Below, one piece after another: positions 1 to 5,345 of a stretch of 5,345 bases of DNA (its first letter is position 1; every line of letters starts with the position of its first letter). Origin of the DNA: Saprospiraceae bacterium (GTDB taxonomy: Bacteria; Bacteroidota; Bacteroidia; Chitinophagales; Saprospiraceae); the NCBI GenBank assembly GCA_007125435.1, contig SLDF01000419.1:1-5345 (forward strand), written 5' to 3'. The notes below the pieces were generated by a model. That model was not told where the DNA came from. It made no database searches and saw nothing but the letters and a program-made list of their open reading frames with translations. The position numbers and the translations under genes were made by a program.

Positions 1-42
1 AAAAATACTTACGTAGCTTTGGCTATGCGCGTATTTTTTATT
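1..42 (+). terminator. Possible intrinsic terminator of a gene left of the window
   Basis: AAAAATAC at 1-8 pairs perfectly with GTATTTTT at 31-38. Inside this, positions 12-17 (CGTAGC) pair with 22-27 (GCTATG, one G-T pair) around a TTTG loop, with a 3+3 internal mismatch between the two stems. The run of T at 34-39 gives the shape of an intrinsic terminator for rightward transcription, and the A run at 1-5 makes it potentially bidirectional. The stem is only moderately G+C-rich and the gene it would end is outside the window, so this is tentative. Confidence 0.4.
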
Positions 43-56
43 CTTCGATCTCACTC

Positions 57-93
57 AAAATAGCTACGACTTAGACCATACGACGGCTATTTT
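57..93. repeat. Second A/T-tailed inverted repeat
   Basis: AAAATAGC at 57-64 is the exact reverse complement of GCTATTTT at 86-93, separated by a 21-nt loop. It resembles the hairpin at 1-38 in having an A-tract on the left arm and a T-tract on the right, so the two may be a tandem terminator. The long loop and short T-tract make it a weak candidate alone. Confidence 0.3.
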
Positions 94-106
94 CAGACTC
101 ATTAAG

Positions 107-151
107 GGACTCGCTATTCGCTCGGTCCTGCGGACTCACTCGCATACGCTC
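107..151. repeat. Imperfect direct repeat GGACTCnCT...CGCTC
   Basis: GGACTCGCTATTCGCTC (107-123) is repeated imperfectly 25 nt later as GGACTCACTCGCATACGCTC (132-151). The centre also holds GTCC-TGC-GGAC (125-135), a 4-bp inverted repeat. I see no coding potential and do not recognise a family. It could be a remnant of a dispersed intergenic repeat or chance. Confidence 0.25.
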
Positions 152-225
152 TTGACCCACTACACATCGCTGATGCATGACTAGACAAAAACATTATTTA
201 GAATTTCACCGCAAATGAAGCGTTT

Positions 226-256
226 AAACATTAAAACAGACCTTTTTTAATAGTTT
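226..256. repeat. A+T-rich inverted repeat
   Basis: ATTAAAA (230-236) pairs with TTTTAAT (245-251), and the stem continues as AAAC (226-229) with GTTT (253-256) after a one-base bulge at 252. The loop is 8 nt. It is almost entirely A-T, so folding would be weak. A terminator or protein-binding site is possible but not supported further. Confidence 0.25.
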
Positions 257-407
257 CGACTTGCCTCATAGTTTCTATCCCCTTTGATAGGCAGTTTACG
301 CCTTTTTGCACGTATCGTCTGCATCAAGATTCTCTTTACGTCAACTCATATCAAAGATTACAAGGCACCTATCTATGAATCTACTTCAAGCGGCTAAGGG
401 ATAGTAG

Positions 408-482
408 CGGATACAAGCCCTCTCCATATGGATGTATCTGCACTGATGTGGCGGCGACCGACGGAAGCCGATCACCATCAGT
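408..482. other. Two adjacent hairpins, possible structured RNA or repeat
   Basis: The first hairpin pairs 408-415 (CGGATACA) with 433-440 (TGTATCTG, one G-T pair); the loop contains the palindrome CCATATGG (424-431). It is followed almost at once by a second hairpin. There ACTGATG (442-448) pairs with CATCAGT (476-482), and an inner stem pairs CGGC (452-455) with GCCG (467-470) across a mismatched internal loop. AGTAGCGGATAC (403-414) and AGTAGTAGATAC (480-491) flank the block as an imperfect direct repeat. I recognise no RNA family or riboswitch core. A repeat element or an unknown structured RNA are both possible. Confidence 0.3.
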
Positions 483-517
483 AGTAGATACCCATAGGGA
501 CGGGGGCGCGTATGAGC

Positions 518-567
518 GGATAGCCCGACCCGACAGCCGAAGCTATGAGGCTCGTCGGGATAGCCCC
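518..567. repeat. REP-like GC-rich hairpin framed by GGATAGCCC
   Basis: CCCGACAGCC (529-538) pairs with GGCT-C-GTCGGG (549-559) as a 10-bp stem with one bulged C at 553 and a 10-nt loop. The stem is flanked by direct copies of GGATAGCCC (518-526 and 558-566). CCCGAC occurs twice on the left (524-529 and 529-534), which allows an alternative register with GTCGGG (554-559). The adjacent 503-517 stretch is G-rich. This architecture resembles repetitive extragenic palindromes; I cannot confirm other genomic copies from this window. It is not a terminator: no T-tract follows the stem on either strand (a run of A follows on the plus strand). Confidence 0.45.
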
Positions 568-603
568 AAAAAATCAGATGGCCAGATCTGAAGATTAAAC
601 TCG

Positions 604-637
604 CAATACTGAGGACAAGAGGATGTACAATACTGAG
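604..637 (+). promoter_or_regulatory. Direct repeat CAATACTGAG x2, possible operator
   Basis: CAATACTGAG occurs exactly at 604-613 and again at 628-637, a period of 24 nt. The second copy ends 63 nt before the TATATTTG element and 94 nt before the SDR start codon, a suitable place for an activator or repressor site. Direct binding-site repeats are common for response regulators, but no protein can be assigned from sequence alone. Confidence 0.3.
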
Positions 638-700
638 CGATCTTTGATGCCGCGAGCATAAGAATGACCCTAAAACTGGGGCGGGGATGGATTCTTTCTT

Positions 701-708
701 TATATTTG
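701..708 (+). promoter_or_regulatory. Candidate Bacteroidota -7 promoter element
   Basis: TATATTTG matches the Bacteroidota sigma-ABfr -7 consensus TAnnTTTG exactly and ends 23 nt before the SDR start codon. No good TTTG/TTG -33 element is visible about 19-21 nt upstream; that stretch is G-rich (678-689). The promoter is therefore half-supported and may rely on an activator. It would drive the SDR and glycosyltransferase genes with a very short leader. Confidence 0.45.
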
Positions 709-720
709 TCGAAACTGAAA

Positions 721-725
721 AAAGG
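721..725 (+). promoter_or_regulatory. Ribosome binding site of the SDR gene
   Basis: AAAGG lies 6 nt before the ATG at 732, within a purine-rich stretch. It supports that ATG as the start, and no other in-frame start is needed because the Rossmann strand begins about nine residues in. Confidence 0.45.
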
Positions 726-731
726 TAAACG

Positions 732-1517
732 ATGAATATAGATCTGACGAATAAAAATGCGCTGGTATGTGGTGGCAGTCGAGGTATAGGGAAAGCAGCG
801 GCTCAAGCGCTTGCCGAGTGTGGTGCCAATGTGACCATCATGGCAAGGGGTGCAGAGCAACTGGCTAAGAGTCTCAATGATCTGGATAAATCTAAGGGGC
901 AGAAGCATCAGTTTCAAGTGGCGGACTTTGGTGATCTCAGTGTGGTCAGGAAGAAAATAGTGGGCTTATTGTCAGCTCAGAAATTCCACATACTGATCAA
1001 TAATACCGGAGGACCAAAAGGCGGCGCCATCACCGAGGCCAATCCCGAGGAGTTTGCCGATGCATTCTCTAAACACATCATAGCCAGTCAAATCCTGACT
1101 ACGCTCCTACTGCCGGGCATGAAGGCTGATGACTACGGTAGGATCATCAATGTCATATCGACCAGTGTCAAGGAGCCGATCGCCGGACTAGGTGTATCGA
1201 ATACCATCCGAGGCGCTATGGGCAACTGGGCAAAAACACTGGCGACAGAGGTAGGTGCGGATGGCATCACTGTCAATAATGTGCTGCCGGGATTTACAGA
1301 TACGGACCGACTGAGATCACTGATCGATGCTAAAGCAAAAGCGCGCGACGTAGCCCCTGCTGTCATCGAAAAGGAAATGAAAAGCGCTGTACCTATGGGT
1401 AGGTTTGCTGACCCCGCAGAACTCGGCGCTGTGATTGCATTCCTGGCTAGCCCGGCTGCATCCTATGTCAATGGTATCAATGTACCGGTAGACGGCGGCA
1501 GAACAAAAAGCCTGTAG
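732..1517 (+). CDS. SDR-family protein with atypical active site (FabG-like)
   Basis: This 261-residue protein has the length and fold markers of a classical short-chain dehydrogenase/reductase: the glycine-rich nucleotide loop GGSRGIG (14-20), Asp65, NNTGG (90-94, usually NNAG), and a C-terminal PVDGG (252-256). The usual catalytic Ser is present as Ser143. Thirteen residues on, where Tyr of YxxxK belongs, is Ser156, and the Lys position is Arg160 (SNTIR). Classical SDR chemistry needs Tyr and Lys, so ordinary NAD(P)H-dependent ketone/alcohol conversion is doubtful. A divergent FabG-like SDR subgroup with NTGGP and an imperfect tetrad is known, and this fits it; annotation as 3-oxoacyl-ACP reductase would overstate the evidence. 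It is a soluble, cytoplasmic protein with no signal peptide. The glycosyltransferase gene follows after 11 nt, suggesting one transcript. Confidence 0.9.
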   Translation: MNIDLTNKNALVCGGSRGIGKAAAQALAECGANVTIMARGAEQLAKSLNDLDKSKGQKHQFQVADFGDLSVVRKKIVGLLSAQKFHILINNTGGPKGGAITEANPEEFADAFSKHIIASQILTTLLLPGMKADDYGRIINVISTSVKEPIAGLGVSNTIRGAMGNWAKTLATEVGADGITVNNVLPGFTDTDRLRSLIDAKAKARDVAPAVIEKEMKSAVPMGRFADPAELGAVIAFLASPAASYVNGINVPVDGGRTKSL

Positions 1518-1528
1518 AACCGGCGACA

Positions 1529-2857
1529 ATGAATAAGCCCGGACGAATATTACTCTTGACATATTACTGGCCTCCAGCCGGAGGTGTAGCTGTGCAGCGA
1601 TGGCTGTCCATGAGCTATTACCTCGCCAATATGGGCTGGGCAATAGAGGTCATCACTACCGGCAACCCCGACTACCCTTACCTGGATAGTAAACTCCAGT
1701 CAAAAGTCCATCCAAACATCAAGATCCACAAAGTAAGTGGGATGGAACCACGCCTATGGCTCAAGCGACTGCGCTCAATCACAGGCCAATCCAATACAAG
1801 TGAAAACCTCGATAATATGATCAACAATCCCGATCATAAACCCGGATGGATGACCAGGGCCATCATGTGGATAAGGAGCAATCTATTCATACCGGACGCG
1901 AGAGTTGGCTGGGCTAAGGCTGCCGGAATATACGCGATAAAGCAATGGGGCTCATCAGACTTTGACTACGTCATCACTACAGGTCCTCCACACAGTACAC
2001 ACCTGTCAGGTCTGCGCCTCAGAGCGACATGGCCAACTATCAGATGGATAGCAGATTTCCGCGATCCATGGATGGAGATTGAGTTCTTTGACCACCTGAA
2101 CCTCACAAAAGCTGCGCTAAAAAAACATGAACAACTGGAACATGACGTCCTCAGTAAAGCGCATACTGTGCTTACTGTATCGCCATCATGGGCTCGTCTA
2201 TTCGAAAAAAAAGGTGCAGTGGAAACCGCAGTCATCTTTAATGGGTATGACCATAGAGATTATAAAAGAAGGATAGAAAAAAAGGCGTCTTCAGCGTTTA
2301 GGGTTATACATCTGGGCACATGGGGGCAAGACCGCAGTGTACCGGCATTTTTCAAAGCCTTGAATGAGGTAGCAGATACCAATAAGAGACACTGCCAGCT
2401 GGAATGGGCAGGAATTCTAGATCCATTGGTTCATGAGGAAATGAAAAAGGTCTTTACTTCACCATATGTCCATTTGGTAGATCATGGTTTTGTAGCTCAT
2501 CAATCAGCTGTAGCGCTATCTCAAGAAGCCAATGTCTTACTCCTCATACAAAATCAAGCTCCTAAAAACATAAAAGGCAGGATTCCGGCTAAGTGCTTTG
2601 AATACATGGCTTCAGGGCAGCCATTATTATTGATTGGACGTGAGGATACCGACATGGCCGATATAGTGTCAAAACATCCTCTGGGATATTTTGCGGCATT
2701 TGACGATGATGAAGCCATGCGCCAACACCTGAAAGAAATAATGAACAATCAAAAGCCACCTCACAATCAAGAAGAGCTATCCATCGAATGGTACTCCAGA
2801 AAAGCGCAGAGTGAACAGCTCCATCAGCTATTAATGCGAAAAGCAGATCAGAGCTGA
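1529..2857 (+). CDS. GT-B fold glycosyltransferase (GT4-like)
   Basis: The 442-residue protein matches a common Bacteroidota glycosyltransferase type. The N-terminal domain opens with RILLLTYYWPPAGGVAVQRW (6-25), whose glycine turn forms the acceptor-side loop. Next come NLFIPDAR (118-125), TTGPPHSTH (150-158) and IADFRDPW (174-181), then a linker with TVSPSW (216-221) and FNGYD (237-241). The C-terminal Rossmann domain starts near 257 (FRVIHLGTW) and carries KGRIPAKCFEYMASGQPLL (349-367), the nucleotide-sugar site, with Glu358 the likely donor-contacting acid. No transmembrane helix or signal peptide is evident, so it probably works at the inner face of the membrane. Donor and acceptor cannot be read from the sequence; surface polysaccharide or glycolipid synthesis is the usual role. 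There is no clear Shine-Dalgarno before the ATG. Length is full for the family. Confidence 0.9.
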   Translation: MNKPGRILLLTYYWPPAGGVAVQRWLSMSYYLANMGWAIEVITTGNPDYPYLDSKLQSKVHPNIKIHKVSGMEPRLWLKRLRSITGQSNTSENLDNMINNPDHKPGWMTRAIMWIRSNLFIPDARVGWAKAAGIYAIKQWGSSDFDYVITTGPPHSTHLSGLRLRATWPTIRWIADFRDPWMEIEFFDHLNLTKAALKKHEQLEHDVLSKAHTVLTVSPSWARLFEKKGAVETAVIFNGYDHRDYKRRIEKKASSAFRVIHLGTWGQDRSVPAFFKALNEVADTNKRHCQLEWAGILDPLVHEEMKKVFTSPYVHLVDHGFVAHQSAVALSQEANVLLLIQNQAPKNIKGRIPAKCFEYMASGQPLLLIGREDTDMADIVSKHPLGYFAAFDDDEAMRQHLKEIMNNQKPPHNQEELSIEWYSRKAQSEQLHQLLMRKADQS

Positions 2858-2864
2858 GCCTTTA

Positions 2865-4160
2865 TTACCAGTCCAGAGAATTAAATGTCTTCACTACAGC
2901 GACGCGATCGAAGCGCTCCCCAAATGGTCTCCAGTAAACAATCACGATGTAATCATTCTCCGTCTCTCCCCAATTGCCTTCAATATACGAATGATCAAAG
3001 GTATAGCCATCCTCAGTGGTCACGTACTTGTAGTCATAGTACCCTTGCTTAAGCATCACTGCACCTTCATACTTTTCAGTTTTCGGATTGTATTCCATTT
3101 TGAACCTGGGCTGTATGCGCCAGTCAGACAGAAGTCCCATGAGGTATATGTCTCGATCCGGTAAATATCTTTGGTCCAATGTGAAGTGGGCCAATACGTA
3201 TTGAGACGTTGTCTCCGGATCTAGTTGCATCCTATCCTGATTACCTACGACAAAGCGTCCATTGGCGTCGGGATAATTGAGGTATTTCTGATTACGCCGA
3301 TTTACATCCTCACGCACGATGATGTCAATACCATCTTCGAATGTTTGTATTTCTTGTACTCTCTCCGTCTTGAACATCACACTCCTAAGGTCTAGATATC
3401 TGAATTGCTTACCTCCGGGAAATACGATTCTATCCAGGTAATCAAAATACATATCCTCCCCTCTTACAGACTGAGGAGCAAGATTGTAAATGGCATTGTC
3501 CCATCGACCGTTTTGCAAAATAGTAATATTGACTTCATTAAGTGCATTGACAACCCTTGTATCCTTCTGATTAACCAGTACATCGAACTCTTGATGGGTA
3601 TTGAGCTTTCTCACGTCTGTGGTTCGCTTTAAAGTTGCTAATACCTTGAATGTATTTTCAGTCACGACAAAACGTCTGGTCAGAATCGGCGTCTGTTCAT
3701 CATTATCCATATAAACGTGTAACAGGTAGTTACCCGATACTCTGACATCCATGTTTTCATTGGGCCACTTAAGTCTGTAATGGGTATATTCGTCAAAAGT
3801 AGCAATAGAGTATTCAAAATCTCTTAGCCTTTCTTCTTCAAAGCCGTCAATATACTCTACCTTCTCTAGTCTAGAGGGCATCCAGTTGGCATCGCAATGT
3901 GTCACAGTGTACAGTAGCTCCTTAAAGCCACCGGTCATATCATCAAACTCTAATGAAAGTCGTTCACCTGAGCGCAGCCTGATGATGGGATAACCGAGCC
4001 GATCGGTGGTCGGATAAAATGAAACTGTCGTAAATACCGGCTCGTAGATGGTATCTTTATTTATCCAGTAAGCCTGAGCGTGCAAGTCAATTGTAGTCAG
4101 CATGCTTAAAGCGCCCAGCAATATCAATAAGGATAATATCTTCTTCATATGTATAATCAT
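2865..4160 (-). CDS. Type IX secretion system plug protein (DUF5103)
   Basis: The protein (431 residues) belongs to the DUF5103 family, whose Flavobacterium johnsoniae member was found as the Plug that closes the periplasmic side of the SprA translocon in T9SS. A Sec signal peptide is clear: MKK, a hydrophobic stretch (about 9-22), and cleavage after HAQA (Ala30). Family-like segments include EPVFTTVSFYP (40-50), RLRSGERLSLEFDD (61-74), RDFEYSIATF (113-122), VSGNYLLHVY (141-150) and the C-terminal EGNWGETENDYIVIVYWRPFG (394-414). The region from about 330 (YLPDRDIYLMGLLSDW ... YYDYKYV) looks like an immunoglobulin-like/E-set domain. Its ATG at 4160 overlaps the upstream glycosylase stop as ATGA, favouring translational coupling; Met5 (4148), which starts MKKILSLL, is an equally plausible start for a signal peptide. 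Length is about that of known members, so it appears intact. Confidence 0.88.
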   Translation of the reverse strand: MIIHMKKILSLLILLGALSMLTTIDLHAQAYWINKDTIYEPVFTTVSFYPTTDRLGYPIIRLRSGERLSLEFDDMTGGFKELLYTVTHCDANWMPSRLEKVEYIDGFEEERLRDFEYSIATFDEYTHYRLKWPNENMDVRVSGNYLLHVYMDNDEQTPILTRRFVVTENTFKVLATLKRTTDVRKLNTHQEFDVLVNQKDTRVVNALNEVNITILQNGRWDNAIYNLAPQSVRGEDMYFDYLDRIVFPGGKQFRYLDLRSVMFKTERVQEIQTFEDGIDIIVREDVNRRNQKYLNYPDANGRFVVGNQDRMQLDPETTSQYVLAHFTLDQRYLPDRDIYLMGLLSDWRIQPRFKMEYNPKTEKYEGAVMLKQGYYDYKYVTTEDGYTFDHSYIEGNWGETENDYIVIVYWRPFGERFDRVAVVKTFNSLDW

Positions 4161-4759
4161 TTACTCGTCCAATTTGAAGTGGCCAATCTAAATCTCCATG
4201 GCACATCTATCCATTCTTCTGCATAGTTGATGCCAACGCGAGGACTGGCTAATATAGAGGATTTATTTATTTTTACATGTGCATCTTTAATAGTTATTGG
4301 GCTGTTATGTTCATAACACAATATACTGTTGTGGTGTAGATCAATGCCCATAGCCTGCGTCCACCTTCCCGGACCGGCCGTCAAAGCAGGCTTTACAGCT
4401 GAGAAACCACGTCTGGTTTGCATGATTTCTATACCCTTGATTGGCTCTACCGCTCTGATCAATACAGCGTGTGGACAGCCCTCATCTCCGGTAACCACAT
4501 TGAATAGACGATGTATTCCATAACATAGGTACACATATGTATACCCACCCGGCAAAAACATCGTTTTTGTTCGCTCAGTATATTTATTGTTGTAAGCGTG
4601 ACATGCCTTATCCTCAGGGCCTTTGTAGGCTTCAGTCTCCACAATGATCGCCCCAGTGCTGTAACCTTCTGCATGTACAATTATGTGTTTCCCCAAAAGC
4701 TCCCGAGCTATCCTGACAACGTCATTGTGCTGATAAAAGGAAGCCGGAAGTAAGGTCAT
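4157..4759 (-). CDS. 3-methyladenine DNA glycosylase, AAG/MPG family
   Basis: This 200-residue enzyme excises alkylated and deaminated purines such as 3-methyladenine and hypoxanthine from DNA, starting base excision repair. Hallmarks of the AAG (Pfam PF02245) family are all visible: LLGK (21-24); IVETEAYKGPEDKACHAY (39-56), with the water-activating Glu43, stacking Tyr45 and His54; YVYLCYG (75-81), with Tyr80 at the DNA-intercalating position; Asn87 and Arg102 in the base pocket; and TAGPGR near 128-133. By homology with human AAG these match Glu125, Tyr127, His136, Tyr162, Asn169 and Arg182. I chose the ATG at 4759 because GAAAG (4765-4769) sits 5 nt before it; an in-frame GTG two codons earlier (4765) is possible. 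The guaB stop is 25 nt upstream, and its own TGA overlaps the plug gene start. Confidence 0.93.
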   Translation of the reverse strand: MTLLPASFYQHNDVVRIARELLGKHIIVHAEGYSTGAIIVETEAYKGPEDKACHAYNNKYTERTKTMFLPGGYTYVYLCYGIHRLFNVVTGDEGCPHAVLIRAVEPIKGIEIMQTRRGFSAVKPALTAGPGRWTQAMGIDLHHNSILCYEHNSPITIKDAHVKINKSSILASPRVGINYAEEWIDVPWRFRLATSNWTSK

Positions 4760-4764
4760 AGGCA

Positions 4765-4769
4765 CTTTC
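4765..4769 (-). promoter_or_regulatory. Shine-Dalgarno deciding the glycosylase start
   Basis: On the minus strand GAAAG lies 5 nt before the ATG at 4759. The alternative GTG at 4765 begins inside this purine run and would lack a ribosome site at normal spacing, so the ATG is preferred. Confidence 0.35.
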
Positions 4770-4784
4770 TATTGTTACAGCCTA

Positions 4785-5345
4785 CTATCTTCTGCTGTAA
4801 TTTGGTGCTTCTTTAGTGATAGTGATGTGATGCGGATGAGACTCTGTCACCCCTGCTGCTGTCATCTTGACAAACTTAGCGCCCTGAAGTGTCTGAATAT
4901 CGGCAGCACCGCAATAGCCCATACTGGCTCTCAGCCCACCGGTATATTGAAGCATGACTTCACGCAGTAGGCCTTTATAAGGCACTCGGCCTTCGATACC
5001 TTCCGGAACCAGCTTTTTGATATCATCCTCTACATCTTGAAAATATCTGTCTTTGGATCCTCTCTTCATCGAACCAAGAGATCCCATTCCACGATAGACT
5101 TTAAACTTACGGCCATCTAATATTATGGTCTCTCCGGGTGCTTCATCCACACCGGCAAATAATCCACCGGCCATGATAGAGTCCGCTCCGGCAGCTATTG
5201 CTTTAGCAATATCTCCGGTGTAGCGTATACCACCGTCGCCTACGACGGGCACACCAGTTTTCCTGATTGCATTTTTGGCATTGTAGATAGCTGTCAGCTG
5301 AGGTACACCAACACCTGCTACTATACGCGTGGTGCATATCGACCC
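4785..5345 (-). CDS. guaB: IMP dehydrogenase, C-terminal part (5' end off window)
   Basis: GuaB oxidises IMP to XMP with NAD+, the committed step of guanine nucleotide synthesis in the cytoplasm. The frame stays open to the window edge, so the 186 residues seen are the C-terminal part; about 300 residues, including the CBS (Bateman) domains, lie beyond 5345. The visible portion begins in the catalytic loop GSICTTR (cysteine codon 5334-5336). It continues with AGVGVPQL, the phosphate-binding GDGGIRYTGDIAKAIAAGAD, MAGGLFAG, and YRGMGSLGSM. The flap KDRYFQ follows (Arg-Tyr pair that activates water; Arg codon 5046-5048), and the protein ends in ITITKEAPNYSRR. A GTG at 5250-5252 is an internal valine codon, not a start. 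The canonical Ser of the second phosphate loop (MxGS) is Gly here (MAGG). It is probably the first visible gene of an operon with the glycosylase and plug genes. Confidence 0.96.
   Translation of the reverse strand, partial: GSICTTRIVAGVGVPQLTAIYNAKNAIRKTGVPVVGDGGIRYTGDIAKAIAAGADSIMAGGLFAGVDEAPGETIILDGRKFKVYRGMGSLGSMKRGSKDRYFQDVEDDIKKLVPEGIEGRVPYKGLLREVMLQYTGGLRASMGYCGAADIQTLQGAKFVKMTAAGVTESHPHHITITKEAPNYSRR

Larger units (their letters stand above)
1..731. other. Non-coding, hairpin-rich region upstream of the SDR gene
   Basis: I find no convincing protein gene, tRNA or rRNA here on either strand. The stretch is rich in short inverted repeats, listed separately: 1-38, 57-93, 226-256, 408-440, 442-482, 529-559 and a small one at 574-591. 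A further small hairpin is CTATC/GATAG at 275-279 and 286-290. Composition is uneven: A+T-rich around 180-260 and G+C-rich around 450-570. Bases 292-407 show nothing I can interpret. The only regulatory-looking items near the downstream gene are the direct repeat at 604-637 and the promoter element at 701-708. Confidence 0.75.

Noticed and set aside
249..326. Minus-strand short frame encoding a basic 25-residue peptide (starts MQTIRAKRRK)
   Set aside because: It is too short to judge, has only a weak ribosome site, and matches nothing I recognise. It is kept out of the gene list.
263..551. Distant inverted repeat GCCTCATAG (263-271) / CTATGAGGC (543-551)
   Set aside because: A 9-bp match over about 700 bases is expected roughly once by chance, and the right arm is already part of the 529-559 hairpin.
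574..591. TCAGAT/ATCTGA inverted repeat
   Set aside because: A 6-bp stem with a 6-nt loop and no T-tract is too small to interpret on its own.
1..731. CRISPR array, tRNA or riboswitch in the spacer
   Set aside because: There are no regularly spaced identical repeats, no T-loop or CCA-like 3' end, and no recognised aptamer core.
543..917. Minus-strand open frame of 124 codons across the SDR 5' end
   Set aside because: It is antisense to the SDR gene, runs through the palindromic spacer, has no recognisable motif, and its repeated QYC residues just reflect the DNA direct repeat.
3405..3632. Plus-strand open frame opposite the plug gene
   Set aside because: It lies wholly within a well-supported gene on the other strand and has no family features.
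5250..5252. GTG as a start codon for the guaB fragment
   Set aside because: The frame continues upstream through the catalytic GSICTTR loop to the window edge, so the GTG is an internal valine.

Overview
The window looks like chromosomal DNA from a member of the Bacteroidota. The main evidence is a DUF5103/type IX secretion (T9SS) plug protein, a family confined to that phylum. Supporting signs are a Bacteroidota-style -7 promoter element (TAnnTTTG) and mostly weak Shine-Dalgarno sequences. I cannot place the organism below phylum level with confidence.

Layout. Bases 1-731 hold no convincing gene. They contain several inverted repeats: an A-/T-tailed hairpin at the left edge that may terminate a gene off the window, a two-hairpin block at 408-482, and a GC-rich REP-like hairpin at 518-567 framed by GGATAGCCC repeats. 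A perfect 10-bp direct repeat (604-637) and a TATATTTG promoter element (701-708) lie just before the first gene. Two plus-strand genes follow, 11 nt apart and probably co-transcribed: an SDR-family protein whose catalytic Tyr and Lys are replaced (732-1517), and a GT-B glycosyltransferase (1529-2857).

The right half is a minus-strand cluster read right to left: guaB (IMP dehydrogenase, cut by the window edge; only the 186 C-terminal residues are present), an AAG-family 3-methyladenine DNA glycosylase, and the T9SS plug protein. Spacings of 25 nt and a 4-nt ATGA overlap argue for one operon. The two groups converge with only 7 nt between stop codons.

How the genes relate. GuaB makes XMP for guanine nucleotides, and the glycosylase removes alkylated purines from DNA. 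The plug protein seals the T9SS translocon in the cell envelope. Their linkage looks like shared transcription rather than one pathway. The SDR/glycosyltransferase pair could serve surface-polysaccharide or glycolipid metabolism, but that is inference only. I see no clear undescribed system. The most unusual items are the SDR active site and the structured leader region.
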